Origin: CAZOVB01 sp964583095
GTDB taxonomy: Bacteria > Planctomycetota > Phycisphaerae > SM23-33
Assembly: GCA_964583095.1 (NCBI GenBank)
Contig: CAZOVB010000032.1
Span: forward strand, 1-46,352
Direction of reading: 5' to 3'
DNA: 46,352 nucleotides
Below are positions 24,454 to 32,873 of this stretch, piece after piece. Under the pieces are notes generated by a model. That model made no database searches. It was not told the DNA's origin and saw nothing but the letters and a program-made list of their open reading frames with translations. Made by a program: the position numbers and the translations under genes. The first letter of the stretch is position 1, and every line of letters starts with the position of its first letter.

Positions 24454-25554
24454 TCAGCCCAAGTCGACCGGCATGAGGACGTAGAGCAGGTCGGGGCCCG
24501 CTTTTATGACCGCGGGTTTGGAAGACGCGTTAACCACAAGCGTTACGGTATCGGTATCGATGACCCGCAGGGCTTCGAGCAGGAAGTTGGGATTGAAGCC
24601 GATCGATACCGGCTCCCCCTCCAGTTGAATCGGGCAGGTCACTTCGGCCTCACCGGCCTCGGGTGCCCGGCTGGAAAGCGTCACTTCGCTGGGGCCGAAA
24701 CTGAGCTTCACACCGCGGCTATCCTCGTTGGTCAGCAGAGCGGCCTGGCGGATCCGGTGCTCCAACTGGTCGGTGGACACCGTGGCTTTGCGGTTGGATT
24801 CGGTGGGAATCACGTCCTGGTATTTGGGGAAATTACCCTGGACGAGGCTGGATACCAGTACCGCGCGAGCCGTTCGAACGAGGATCTGGTTCTCCAGAAC
24901 CTTCACCTCCAGCATTTCCTCATTGGAATCATTGATTCGCTGGATCAGACCCGTCAATTTGCCCGGAACGATGGCTCGGACGTCCTTCACAGCGGAGGTC
25001 GGCAGAGATCCCTTGGCCATGGCCAATCTGTACCCGTCTGTGGCTACAAGCTGGAGCTTTTTACCCGTAGCCTCCCAAAGAACGCCGCTGATGGCATAGT
25101 GGCCATGGGCTTTGGCCGCTGCAAACAGCGTTTTGCCGATCATGTCGGAGAGTTCAGAGGCCTGGACCTTGAAGTCCGGCTCCTCGGTAAATTCCGCCAC
25201 GGCCGGGTATTCCCCCGGATCGTAGCCGAAAATCTTGAATCGGCTGCCCGCTCCGCGCACGTGGGCGGCCTGCTTTTCGGTCTCGATGGTCAGGCTTTCG
25301 TCGCCGGCACTTTCGCGAACGATGCCGTTAAGGCGATCGGCCGGGATCAGCGCTTCGCCCTCTTCTTCAATCTGCACGGCCGTGACGTGGTACCGGCACC
25401 CCACTTCCAGGTCGGTGGCCAAGAGGGTCAACACGCCATCGGCGGCGATCATCTTCACGCACTGCAGCACGGGCTTGGGCGTGCGGCTCTGGACGATGTT
25501 TCCCGCCAGTGCCAAGGCCTCCTGCAATGCACCGGTCTGCGCGATCACCTTCAT
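24454..25554 (-). CDS. dnaN: DNA polymerase III sliding clamp, beta subunit
   Basis: A 366-residue processivity clamp, the normal length. Signatures include the start MKVIAQTGALQEALALAGNIVQ in two parts, LLATDLEVGCRYHV, ATDGYRLAMAKGSL and the C-terminal YVLMPVDLG, which matches the family end (Y.lMP.rl). The ATG at 25554 has GGAAGGACC upstream. It stands alone between a PEP-CTERM gene and an FAD-dependent oxidoreductase, with no dnaA, recF or gyrB next to it, so it does not mark the replication origin here. The chromosome may hold another clamp gene elsewhere, which cannot be told from this window. Confidence 0.96.
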   Translation of the reverse strand: MKVIAQTGALQEALALAGNIVQSRTPKPVLQCVKMIAADGVLTLLATDLEVGCRYHVTAVQIEEEGEALIPADRLNGIVRESAGDESLTIETEKQAAHVRGAGSRFKIFGYDPGEYPAVAEFTEEPDFKVQASELSDMIGKTLFAAAKAHGHYAISGVLWEATGKKLQLVATDGYRLAMAKGSLPTSAVKDVRAIVPGKLTGLIQRINDSNEEMLEVKVLENQILVRTARAVLVSSLVQGNFPKYQDVIPTESNRKATVSTDQLEHRIRQAALLTNEDSRGVKLSFGPSEVTLSSRAPEAGEAEVTCPIQLEGEPVSIGFNPNFLLEALRVIDTDTVTLVVNASSKPAVIKAGPDLLYVLMPVDLG

Positions 25555-25759
25555 GGTCGGTCCTTCCCTGTCTGGGTCGTCGGAATCCTTCGGTTTCTCT
25601 GGGAGATTTATACGACGCCCACGGTCGGCCTGCAAGGCCTTTGCCCTCTGAACCCCGGACCACAGGCCAGATTTCCCGCTCCGGCAGCGAGGATCCCCCC
25701 CGTGCCCTCCACCGGGCGGGAGTAGATGAGAGGACCTATCCGTGGGTTGCCGTCTGCTG

Positions 25760-27172
25760 CTAGGCTTGAGATTCCTGCCTGTCGCCTGTCACTTGCACCT
25801 CGTCGCGCGTCAGGTCGGGGCTGAGTTGCTCCTGGGGGAGATAGGCGCCGTTCTCGCGGAGCGTGGTGACCAGCGCCGCGGTATCCAGGTCGCAGGCGCT
25901 CCTACCTGAGAGGATACACTGTACCGCCGCTGTGCCGGCGGCCTGGCCCTGCATGACACACGAGGGCATCACGCGAGCCGAGCCGTGCATGATCACGTCG
26001 GCGCTGACACTGCGCCCCGGCGCCCAGAGGTTCTTCCAGCCCTTGGGGACGATACTCCCGTAGGCGATACCGTAGTGCTCCCCGGGCATCATCCAGAAGT
26101 CTCGATTGGAGCGGTCCGCCCGCAGCTGGCGATGCTTCTTGAGTGTGTCGATCTCGTCGCTGTAGCAGTGGATGTCCACTTCCTTGTTGTAGACGCCGAT
26201 CTGGTCGGGGAAGCTGCGGCGGTCGCGGAAGTCCTCGGCCGTGATCGTGTACTCGCCGACGATACGACGAGACTCCCGCACGCCCATCAGCGGCGAGGTG
26301 GCGGCGATGTGCATTTTCTCATTACCCGGTGCATGTTCGCGCAGGAAATCGTTGTAGAGCTGGGCGAGCTTGCGACCCTGGGCCATGCCGGCAGAAAGTG
26401 CAGCGGTATCCAGGCTGTCGAGCTGGTACAGGTGCCCGGCGTTGTAGGTGGTCTGGCCGTCTCCCAGACGCGACGGGATGGCCCGGTATTCGTTGCGGGG
26501 GAACTTGCCCTCTTCCACCGCACGATCGACGGCCTCGCGGGCCTGCGGATCGTTCTGCTGGTTGCATGCGAACCAACAGAGGCTGGCGGGCATGATATCG
26601 GGCGTATCCCTGCCGGCGCGGCGCGTCTGGGCACCGGCCAGGTGGGAAAGGGCCCCCGAGCCGGTGGCGTCGATGAACATCCCGGCCGGGACGTAGCGCA
26701 GGCCCTCTTCCTGGTGGAGGATGGCGCCGTTGACGAGGCCGGCATCGCTGTCGGCGTCGACGTCGACGAACCGGGTAAAGTAGCGGACTTCCACGCCGGC
26801 CTCGGCGGTCATGTCATCCAGCAGGATCTTCAGCGCCTCGGGGTGGAAGCGCGTGGGGCAGTACATCTTCTCTCGCCAGAATTCGGGCCAGGTGCCCTTG
26901 CCCAGGCCGCCACGCTGGTAGAGCGTCTCGACGATCTCGCGCATGATTCCGCCGACCAGGCATTTCTCGCCGTCGCCCATGCCGTCGAAGGCGGTGACCA
27001 ACCCGTTGGTGGCCATGCCGCCCAGGCATCCGGTCGCCTCGGCCAGCAGGACCTTCTTGCCCAGCCGACCGGCGGCGATGGCGGCGGCAAACCCGGCAGG
27101 GCCTCCGCCGCAGACGAGGATGTCATAGTCGCTCTCGGCCGGGATGTTCCGGGTGTAGGCGTAGCTCGGCAT
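25760..27172 (-). CDS. FAD-dependent oxidoreductase (FAD_oxidored family)
   Basis: A 470-residue flavoprotein. The Rossmann motif is DILVCGGGPAGFAAAIAAG (GGGPAG at 22-27), followed by EATGCLGGMATNGLV, a block typical of the PF12831 type. Late in the chain come GARVM-like GSARVMPSCVMQGQAAGTA and ENGAYLPQEQL. There is no signal peptide. Members are abundant in planctomycetes near sugar and polysaccharide genes; substrates are unknown. AGGTGAG lies 6 bp before the ATG at 27172, which favours it over the ATG at 27211. The nearby XylR-like regulator could control it (inference). Confidence 0.88.
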   Translation of the reverse strand: MPSYAYTRNIPAESDYDILVCGGGPAGFAAAIAAGRLGKKVLLAEATGCLGGMATNGLVTAFDGMGDGEKCLVGGIMREIVETLYQRGGLGKGTWPEFWREKMYCPTRFHPEALKILLDDMTAEAGVEVRYFTRFVDVDADSDAGLVNGAILHQEEGLRYVPAGMFIDATGSGALSHLAGAQTRRAGRDTPDIMPASLCWFACNQQNDPQAREAVDRAVEEGKFPRNEYRAIPSRLGDGQTTYNAGHLYQLDSLDTAALSAGMAQGRKLAQLYNDFLREHAPGNEKMHIAATSPLMGVRESRRIVGEYTITAEDFRDRRSFPDQIGVYNKEVDIHCYSDEIDTLKKHRQLRADRSNRDFWMMPGEHYGIAYGSIVPKGWKNLWAPGRSVSADVIMHGSARVMPSCVMQGQAAGTAAVQCILSGRSACDLDTAALVTTLRENGAYLPQEQLSPDLTRDEVQVTGDRQESQA

Positions 27173-27254
27173 AGTCTCACCTGACTGTGGGATGCGGGCG
27201 GTGCGTTTCATCTGCTGGCTCCATGATAGCGGGTTGTGACGGGGGTGTATATCA

Positions 27255-27277
27255 AATGCACGGGCCCGCCGGGGGGT
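27255..27277. repeat. 23-bp direct repeat, copy 1
   Basis: An exact copy of the 23 bp at 27489-27511, starting AATGCACGGGCCCG. Only the left arm of the hairpin seen at copy 2 is present here. Confidence 0.9.
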
Positions 27278-27316
27278 GTGCGAGCAGACTTCCTTCCAGG
27301 AAATCTGCTCGTACAC
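27276..27316 (-). other. Long imperfect hairpin upstream of the FAD oxidoreductase
   Basis: GTGTGCGAGCAGA (27276-27288) pairs with TCTGCTCGTACAC (27304-27316), 12 of 13 bases, and the loop has a further TTCC/GGAA stem. It lies about 104 bp before the FAD-oxidoreductase start and may be a leader structure, an operator or a mobile-element remnant. Confidence 0.6.
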
Positions 27317-27488
27317 AGAGCGGAGAAAGGAGTGAGTAGAAAGGAAAAGAAAGCGTAAAGACCGCTCTACTCATGAGTCCCATGTCCTGATCGCACCGGA
27401 TTTCTCCGCGGTCTCCTGCTCTACTTTCTACTGATCCTGAACATACCTTCTGCTTTGATAACGGTCTGGGGTCAATTCTGTCTCATGG

Positions 27489-27511
27489 AATGCACGGGCC
27501 CGCCGGGGGGT
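27489..27511. repeat. 23-bp direct repeat, copy 2
   Basis: An exact second copy, 234 bp downstream of copy 1; here it forms the left arm of the hairpin at 27495-27525. Confidence 0.9.
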
Positions 27512-27525
27512 TCCCGACGGGCCCG
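27495..27525 (-). terminator. GC-rich hairpin after the PEP-CTERM gene
   Basis: CGGGCCCGCCGGG and CCCGACGGGCCCG form a 13-bp stem with one mismatch around a 5-nt loop, 59 bp after the stop of the PEP-CTERM gene (minus). No T-run follows, so it is a weak or rho-assisted terminator. Confidence 0.55.
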
Positions 27526-27583
27526 ACACATCATTTCGCCGGCGACGGGAGGAGGAGCCGCCGCCAGGCGTGAGGACGTTTGT

Positions 27584-28219
27584 CTACTTCCTGCGCCGAC
27601 GCAGGGCCACCAGGCCACCCAGGCCCAGCAGGCTCATCGTGGCAGGTTCGGGGACAATCGCATTGATCCGAAACGAATTCTCGCTTCCGCTTGTTAAGGT
27701 CCATTGCGTTGGGTCTGCGCTGTCGCCGAAGATGTAGCTCTTAAAAGCACCCTCAGGATCCGGGTTGATGTTGGGAAAGGTTGCCAGATTCTCAGTGTAG
27801 TTCTGACTGTTCCCTTCCCATGTGATCGTTCCGGTTCCCTGGACGATGGTCAGGAAGTACAGCCCATCGGCCTGAAGGTAGACGTCAGTATCCGATGAGA
27901 AGCTGTTCCAGCCACTGGTCAGAGCAGCACCGCTGGTGAGGTCCGCGAGCTTGGTGCTCGGGACGCCGTTTTCTCCGGCCCAGATGGCAACTCCCGCCGT
28001 CTCCTCTTCGTCGATTCCCGACAGCAGCAGTTCCGCGGTTTCGAGTATGTAGGTATCCAGGCCGGTGTTCATCTGGAAGGCGACGCCCTTGCCGGTCGCT
28101 TGGTTCGGGAAGGTCGTCCCTCCGCCACTATTCTCATTTGCGATGATCACATCGGCTTGTGCCGGCACGGCCAGGGCCAGTGCACCCAGTGCTGCAAGAA
28201 TCATACTTGTGTTTCTCAT
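27584..28219 (-). CDS. PEP-CTERM sorting domain protein
   Basis: A 211-residue exported protein with signal peptide (MRNTSMILAALGALALAVPAQA) and a beta-rich body that resembles the choice-of-anchor type (FQMNTGLDTYILETAELLLSG, then GLYFLTIVQGTGTITWEGN in part). It ends with VPEPATMSLLGLGGLVALRRRRK, the classic sorting signal (VPEP, hydrophobic helix, RRRRK). The ATG at 28219 has GGAGAAAGC before it; 49 residues of upstream open frame are not used. It is divergent from the XylR-like regulator. Confidence 0.92.
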   Translation of the reverse strand: MRNTSMILAALGALALAVPAQADVIIANENSGGGTTFPNQATGKGVAFQMNTGLDTYILETAELLLSGIDEEETAGVAIWAGENGVPSTKLADLTSGAALTSGWNSFSSDTDVYLQADGLYFLTIVQGTGTITWEGNSQNYTENLATFPNINPDPEGAFKSYIFGDSADPTQWTLTSGSENSFRINAIVPEPATMSLLGLGGLVALRRRRK

Positions 28220-28332
28220 TGCTTTCTCCTTTCGGAATCGCATCTCCTGCTCCTTGGATTCGACGGGCTGCTCCGTTGCAACCCGCGACTTGATAGACGC
28301 CATGTTATCTCCGGGCCCTCTCGAATGTATGC

Positions 28333-28362
28333 TTGTTTGTGCACAAACCTGTATGGTATATG
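28333..28362 (+). promoter_or_regulatory. Promoter of the XylR-like gene with a perfect palindromic operator
   Basis: TTGTTT (28333-28338) and TATATG (28357-28362) are 18 bp apart. GTTTGTGCACAAAC (28335-28348), a perfect 14-nt palindrome, covers the -35 box and spacer, 34 bp before the regulator start. A symmetric site over the core promoter fits autoregulation. Confidence 0.5.
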
Positions 28363-28382
28363 ACACGCAGGAGAATCGACCG

Positions 28383-29555
28383 ATGCCACAATACGAAGCC
28401 CAGATTCATCGAACCATCCTGCTGTGCATGCGAAGTTGGCTCGGCGCCGCTCGGACGCTGATGACCGGCCTGGCCGAGTACGCCCGGCGCCATGGGCCCT
28501 GGGACTTCCAGTACGAAGTGGCCGACTGGCGCCTCGACGAGATGCTCCGTCGCTACCGCCGGGTGGACGGGGTGGTCACGCAATGGCCCCGGCCCGAGGA
28601 GGTCCGAGCCCTTCGCCGCCGGAAGATCCCCGCCGTCCTGCTCGGGGGCGACAAGCCCGTGGCAGACCTGCCGCTTGTGACCGTATCGAATTTCGAATCA
28701 GGCCGGCTGGCGGGGTTGCATCTGATCGAGAAAGGCTTCCGCAACCTGGCCATCTCATCGCCCTGCGAGCATTATCCCGGTAACCAGACTCTAGAGGGAC
28801 TCGAGGAAGTTGCAGACCGGCGCGGCCTGGAGTTGGCCGTGCTGGACCCCGAGGTACACCGGTCCCTTCACGATCGAAAGCGACGCACGTCGGCCTTGAA
28901 GAAACTGCAGCGATGGCTGGAATCTCTGCCCAAGCCGGTGGGAATCGTCATGACCGTACTCAACGAGGGACGCGACCTGGTCACGATCTGTCACACAAAC
29001 CGCTGGGCTATCCCCGAAGATGTGGCCGTGCTGGCCATCGGAGAGGACCCTTTGACCAGCAGCCTGTTCTGCCCGACGCTGACCACCGTGGACAATGGGG
29101 CCCACCAGGCGGGGTTCCTGGCGGGGCAAGTTCTCGACGGCCTGATGGCCGGGCAGGCCCCCCAGCAGCAGGTGACGCAGGTCGAGCCGCTCGGCGCCAA
29201 CATGCGCGGCTCCACGGATGTCCTGGCCATCGACGATCCGTTCGTGGTGCAGGCCATTCGGTTCATCCGGGCCAACCTGGACGAGCCGATCAAGGTGGCC
29301 GACGTCTTGCGAAGCGTCCACGTCTCCCGCCGCACGTTGGAATACGCCTTCAAGAAGCACCTGGGCAGAACGCTGCACGAGGAGATCACGCGCCAGCGGA
29401 TCGAGCGGGTCAAGGAGTTGTTGGCCACGACGAACATGGCCACGCCGGACATCGCAGCCGCGTCGGGATTCAATTACTCCTCGCAGATGTTTCACGTCTT
29501 CAAGCGGAAGACGGGGATCACTCCCAACCAGTATCGGGGACGATTTGTGCGGTAG
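28383..29555 (+). CDS. XylR-like transcriptional regulator (LacI-type sensor plus AraC-type DNA-binding domain)
   Basis: A 390-residue regulator. The N-terminal part (about 8-275) is a periplasmic-binding-protein-like sugar sensor: VDGVVTQWPRPEEV, LVTVSNFESGRLAGLHLIEKGF in two blocks, EDVAVLAIGEDPLT and PTLTTVDNGAHQAGFLAG. The C-terminal part has two AraC helix-turn-helix units (VADVLRSVHVSRRTLEYAFKK, then TPDIAAASGFNYSSQMFHVFKRKTG split). This is the architecture of E. coli XylR. It likely senses a sugar, but the ligand is unknown; xylA lies 7.3 kb away. AGGAG precedes the ATG at 28383. Confidence 0.92.
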   Translation: MPQYEAQIHRTILLCMRSWLGAARTLMTGLAEYARRHGPWDFQYEVADWRLDEMLRRYRRVDGVVTQWPRPEEVRALRRRKIPAVLLGGDKPVADLPLVTVSNFESGRLAGLHLIEKGFRNLAISSPCEHYPGNQTLEGLEEVADRRGLELAVLDPEVHRSLHDRKRRTSALKKLQRWLESLPKPVGIVMTVLNEGRDLVTICHTNRWAIPEDVAVLAIGEDPLTSSLFCPTLTTVDNGAHQAGFLAGQVLDGLMAGQAPQQQVTQVEPLGANMRGSTDVLAIDDPFVVQAIRFIRANLDEPIKVADVLRSVHVSRRTLEYAFKKHLGRTLHEEITRQRIERVKELLATTNMATPDIAAASGFNYSSQMFHVFKRKTGITPNQYRGRFVR

Positions 29556-29570
29556 GTGGGCCCTGAAGAG

Positions 29571-30959
29571 CTACGGGTGGCTTGCAGCGATATTCTGCAG
29601 GAAGGCAGCGGTGGCCTTGGCCCCGGACCAGAGCTGCTGAAGCTGGAACCGCTCGTTGGGCGAATGGATGCGATCGTCGGGCAGTCCGTAGCCCAGCATG
29701 ACCGCATCCAGGCCCAGGATACGCTGGAACAGTTCGGTAATCGGCACCGACGCCCCGCAGCCGATCAGGACAGGCCTGCGTCCGAATGCCTCGGTCATCG
29801 CCTCGATTCCCGCCTGCATGGCCGGTGAGTCTTTGGCCAGTCGGACGGCTCTGCCCGCGCCCTGTGCCAGGACCGTCGCCTTGCAGCCAGGGGGCGTGCT
29901 GTGGGCAACGTACCGTTTGAGCGAATCGAAAATCTCCTTGGGATCCTGGTCGGGTACCATGCGAACCGAGAGCTTGGCCACGGCGCTGGAGGGGATGATG
30001 GTTTTTGATCCCTCGCCGCCGTATCCACCGACCAGGCCGTTGATATCCAACGCGGGCCTGCCCCAGCGGCGTTCCAGCACGGCCAGGGAATCTTCCCCAC
30101 CGTCCAGACCGTCCACGCCCAGATCCCGCATATAGGCCTCGGGATCAAAGGGCAACTCCCGCCATTCTTGTCGTTCCTGATCGGTCAGTTCGATCACGCG
30201 ATCGTAAAACCCCTCCAGGGTCACCCGCCCGCTGTCGTCGTGCAGGCCGGCCAGCAGGGAACAAAGGGCCGTGGCCGGGTTGGTCACCGCCCCCCCGTGA
30301 ATGCCGCTGTGGATATCCGCCGACGGGCCCTGAAGGCGAATCTCGTAACAGGCGATGCCGCGCAGGCTGTAGGTAATCGATGGAAGCTGCGCGTCGAAGA
30401 ACTCCGAGTCGCTGACCAGGCAGGCGTCGGCCTGGAGCAGGTCGCGGTGCTCGATCAGGAAGGCCTCCAGGTGCGGCGAGCCGATCTCTTCCTCCCCTTC
30501 CAGGAAGAACTTCACGTTGACGGGAAGTTCGCCCTCGGCCTCCTGCCAGGCCCGCACGGCGCAGATGTGCGCCCAGAACTGCCCCTTGTCGTCGTTTGCG
30601 CCGCGAGCATAGATGGCCCCGTCCCGGATCTCCGGCGCGAACGGATCGCTCTGCCACAACTCCAGCGGATCGGGAGGCTGCACGTCGTAATGACCGTAGA
30701 TGAGCACGGTCGGCCTGGCCGGATCGACCACGCTCTGTGCCAGGATGTTCGGCTTGCCTTTGGCCTCGAGAAGACGCGCGGAAAATCCCATCGCGTTCAG
30801 CTGTTCCAGCAGCCAATGGGCACAGTCGAGGCAGGCATCGTGACCGCTCCTCTCGGGCGGGACATTGGCGATACTCGGAAAGGAAAGCAACTTCAGCAGC
30901 GGATCGAGGAGTTGATCGTGTCGATCATCAATGTACCGGGCAACTGCTTTGTGGAGCAT
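29571..30959 (-). CDS. M20 family metallopeptidase (dipeptidase)
   Basis: A 462-residue zinc peptidase with the dipeptidase/CPG2 pattern: GHYDVQPP with H90 and D92, the bridging acid in ANDDKGQ (D123), the catalytic and metal glutamates in EGEEEIGS (156-158), and a C-terminal IHSPNERF histidine. The inserted dimerisation domain sits between about 200 and 320. It has no signal peptide and probably trims cytoplasmic peptides. It converges on the XylR-like gene with 15 bp between the stops and lies 16 bp after the zinc-ribbon gene. Confidence 0.92.
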   Translation of the reverse strand: MLHKAVARYIDDRHDQLLDPLLKLLSFPSIANVPPERSGHDACLDCAHWLLEQLNAMGFSARLLEAKGKPNILAQSVVDPARPTVLIYGHYDVQPPDPLELWQSDPFAPEIRDGAIYARGANDDKGQFWAHICAVRAWQEAEGELPVNVKFFLEGEEEIGSPHLEAFLIEHRDLLQADACLVSDSEFFDAQLPSITYSLRGIACYEIRLQGPSADIHSGIHGGAVTNPATALCSLLAGLHDDSGRVTLEGFYDRVIELTDQERQEWRELPFDPEAYMRDLGVDGLDGGEDSLAVLERRWGRPALDINGLVGGYGGEGSKTIIPSSAVAKLSVRMVPDQDPKEIFDSLKRYVAHSTPPGCKATVLAQGAGRAVRLAKDSPAMQAGIEAMTEAFGRRPVLIGCGASVPITELFQRILGLDAVMLGYGLPDDRIHSPNERFQLQQLWSGAKATAAFLQNIAASHP

Positions 30960-30975
30960 GGGCGAGTCTCTGTGG

Positions 30976-31581
30976 CTATTTCTTCCAGAACTGCCACCAT
31001 CTCGGGCGGTTCTTTCGAGCGTCTCGTTTCAAATTGGTTTCCATGACTTCCAGAGAAGGCAATTTCGCCTGCATGTCACGAAGATTCTGCTTTGCAAACA
31101 TGGCCGGATTGCGCTGGCGTGCTTGCCGGGATGCTTCGTGGAAGAAGGCCGCTTCTTCGGGGAATTCATCCTCCACCGCATAGAACTTCAGAGCTTCCTG
31201 AAGGCACATGGCCGCCTGATACCCGAGCTTTCGCGCCTGGGTCTTGTCCTGCCGGCCGGCCGCGGATTCCACGAACTTCCGGAACAGTGCCACCCACTGG
31301 GCCAGATCGATCAGGCTGCTGGGAGAGTCCTCGGGGTTTATCTGCTCCAGACCGGCAATGGCCCTGCTGGACGGGTTGCGAATCTGAAAACTGAACTGCC
31401 GGCTTTGACTGCAATGGCGACATGTGGCCCGGACCTGGACTTCCTCTCCCTCTGCAGACACCTGGGCGGGCAATTGCACGTCCCACGGTCCCTGGCCACA
31501 GGAGGGGCAAGGCAGCGTCATGAAGTAGTACTCCAATTCCGCTGTTGTGCTGGCCTGCAGGACGGTGCTGGAATCGCTCAT
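30976..31581 (-). CDS. Zinc-ribbon protein of unknown function
   Basis: A 201-residue soluble protein. Two CxxC knuckles, CPSC at 25-28 and CRHC at 54-57, form a likely zinc ribbon. The rest is helical, with HEASRQARQRNPAMFAKQN and a basic tail ending RPRWWQFWKK. No known family is recognised. The start at 31581 has AGGTT upstream. A longer open frame to 32172 exists but overlaps the lipoprotein gene and terminator. It precedes the M20 peptidase by 16 bp on the same strand. Confidence 0.7.
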   Translation of the reverse strand: MSDSSTVLQASTTAELEYYFMTLPCPSCGQGPWDVQLPAQVSAEGEEVQVRATCRHCSQSRQFSFQIRNPSSRAIAGLEQINPEDSPSSLIDLAQWVALFRKFVESAAGRQDKTQARKLGYQAAMCLQEALKFYAVEDEFPEEAAFFHEASRQARQRNPAMFAKQNLRDMQAKLPSLEVMETNLKRDARKNRPRWWQFWKK

Positions 31582-31633
31582 TGGAACCTGCGCTGAGTCT
31601 CGGGTCGCATTGGAACTGCATGCAGGCTGCAGA

Positions 31634-31679
31634 AAGAAAAACAACAGCCGGCACGGGAATGATAACCCGAAACCGGCTG
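31634..31679 (-). terminator. Rho-independent terminator after the lipoprotein gene
   Basis: On the minus strand CAGCCGG (31679-31673) pairs with CCGGCTG (31651-31645), and CGGG/CCCG pairs inside; it is followed by TTGTTTTTCTTTC. It lies 35 bp after the stop codon and closes the xseA operon. Confidence 0.85.
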
Positions 31680-31714
31680 CCGGGTGTCGGTGGATTGCAG
31701 AAAGATCCCGACGG

Positions 31715-32836
31715 CTAGAAAGGCAACCTGTCGCGAATATTGTCGATGATCCCGCCGCCACCGGAGTCACCGTTGCTGTCATCGGAATCGTCTTGGGTGT
31801 TTCCATCGTCGCCTTCGACTGAAGGTGGCTGGATTGGCGTACCGGGGCCGGTGGTTCCACCGCCTTGGCCGGGGGAGACGATCTTGCGCTGAAACTCCGA
31901 TGAAATTTCCTGCCACTGCTCCCAGTCATCCGACAGGTCGGACTTGCGGATATCCGGGAACATCTGTTGCGCATTAGCCGCGGTGAGATAATCGTCCGCC
32001 ACCCAGGCGATGGCATGGTCGTACATGCCGATAGCCGACTCGAGCACTTCGTCCAAGGCGTCCAGATATCGGCTCTCCAATTCCCGGTCGGCGACAGGCA
32101 GACAGATGACCCAGTCGATGGAGTCACCTTTCCGCAGGGCCATGGGCTTGCTCTCTCCGGGCAGGTACACAAAGGCCAGATCCTCCTGAAAGCGGACGGG
32201 CGCGCTCTGCTCGTCCATTATCGAATCGGGCAGAAGCTTGGGAATCTCTATGGAAACCTTGAATCCTGCGGGGATCTGAATCCCCTTGCCGCGGGCAACT
32301 TCCTCCAACTCCCGGGCCTTTTCTTCGAGTTTCTTGCTCACCTCGGATATTTCCTGAAATTGCCCAGGCTGAGAAGTGAAGCTTGCCAGTTCTTCGCGAC
32401 CTTCCTTGGCCCTTTCGGCCAAAAACTCCAACGATTCACGAACCTTCGCGATCCGCGGATCACCGGTCGGAGCAGGTGGGATTGTCGGCCCTGCCGAGGT
32501 AGTGGTCGAGTCGCCGGTTGTCCCTCCCCGCTGGGAGCCATCCATCCCGGGCAGCGTGCCTCTGGGCGGCTGGGAGGTACCTGCCTGGCCACCTGCTTCC
32601 CGCTGGCCGGAGCCCTGGTCGCCATTGCCTCCTTCGGGACCTTGGGCCTCGTCGGCTTCGGCGGGGGCTGGCGTGTTCATCGCCAGCGAATAATCCGGCT
32701 CGCCGTGGTAGATCTGGACGGTGCCGATGCCGTCGAGGTCTTCGGAATAGACATCCTCCTCGGGCGGGTTGTCCCGGCAACCGCCCAGGAAGACTACCAG
32801 CCCGACCAACAGTGTTGTCATCACCCAGTGTTTCAT
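31715..32836 (-). CDS. Putative lipoprotein with Gly/Ser/Pro-rich and coiled-coil regions
   Basis: A 373-residue protein. A lipoprotein signal (MKHWVMTTLLVGLVVFLGGC, Cys20) is followed by an acidic stretch, a low-complexity Gly/Gln/Pro/Thr-rich linker (about 55-125), a short coiled coil (about 128-185: ISEVSKKLEEKARELEEVAR), a globular region, and a Gly/Asp-rich C-terminus. No family is recognised. GAGGTGAATC precedes the ATG. It ends the transcript that begins with xseA. Confidence 0.75.
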   Translation of the reverse strand: MKHWVMTTLLVGLVVFLGGCRDNPPEEDVYSEDLDGIGTVQIYHGEPDYSLAMNTPAPAEADEAQGPEGGNGDQGSGQREAGGQAGTSQPPRGTLPGMDGSQRGGTTGDSTTTSAGPTIPPAPTGDPRIAKVRESLEFLAERAKEGREELASFTSQPGQFQEISEVSKKLEEKARELEEVARGKGIQIPAGFKVSIEIPKLLPDSIMDEQSAPVRFQEDLAFVYLPGESKPMALRKGDSIDWVICLPVADRELESRYLDALDEVLESAIGMYDHAIAWVADDYLTAANAQQMFPDIRKSDLSDDWEQWQEISSEFQRKIVSPGQGGGTTGPGTPIQPPSVEGDDGNTQDDSDDSNGDSGGGGIIDNIRDRLPF

Positions 32837-32873
32837 GATTCACCTCAATAGGAACTTGCCGGGCCGGTGGGCC

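Larger units (their letters stand above)
27173..27583. other. 411-bp noncoding region with hairpins and repeats
   Basis: This is the longest gene-free stretch. It lies between the FAD oxidoreductase start and the end of the second PEP-CTERM gene, both on the minus strand. It holds two copies of a 23-bp direct repeat, a long imperfect hairpin, a GC-rich terminator-like hairpin, several complementary 7-9-mers (AGAGCGG/CCGCTCT, GCGGAGAAA/TTTCTCCGC, AGTAGAAAG/CTTTCTACT) that can pair in alternative ways, and the motif TCTGGGGTCAATTCTGTCTC near 27465. No open frame with coding character is seen. Confidence 0.7.

Noticed and set aside
31582..32172. N-terminal extension of the zinc-ribbon protein
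   Set aside because: It would run through the lipoprotein gene and its terminator, and the residues look like out-of-frame sequence.
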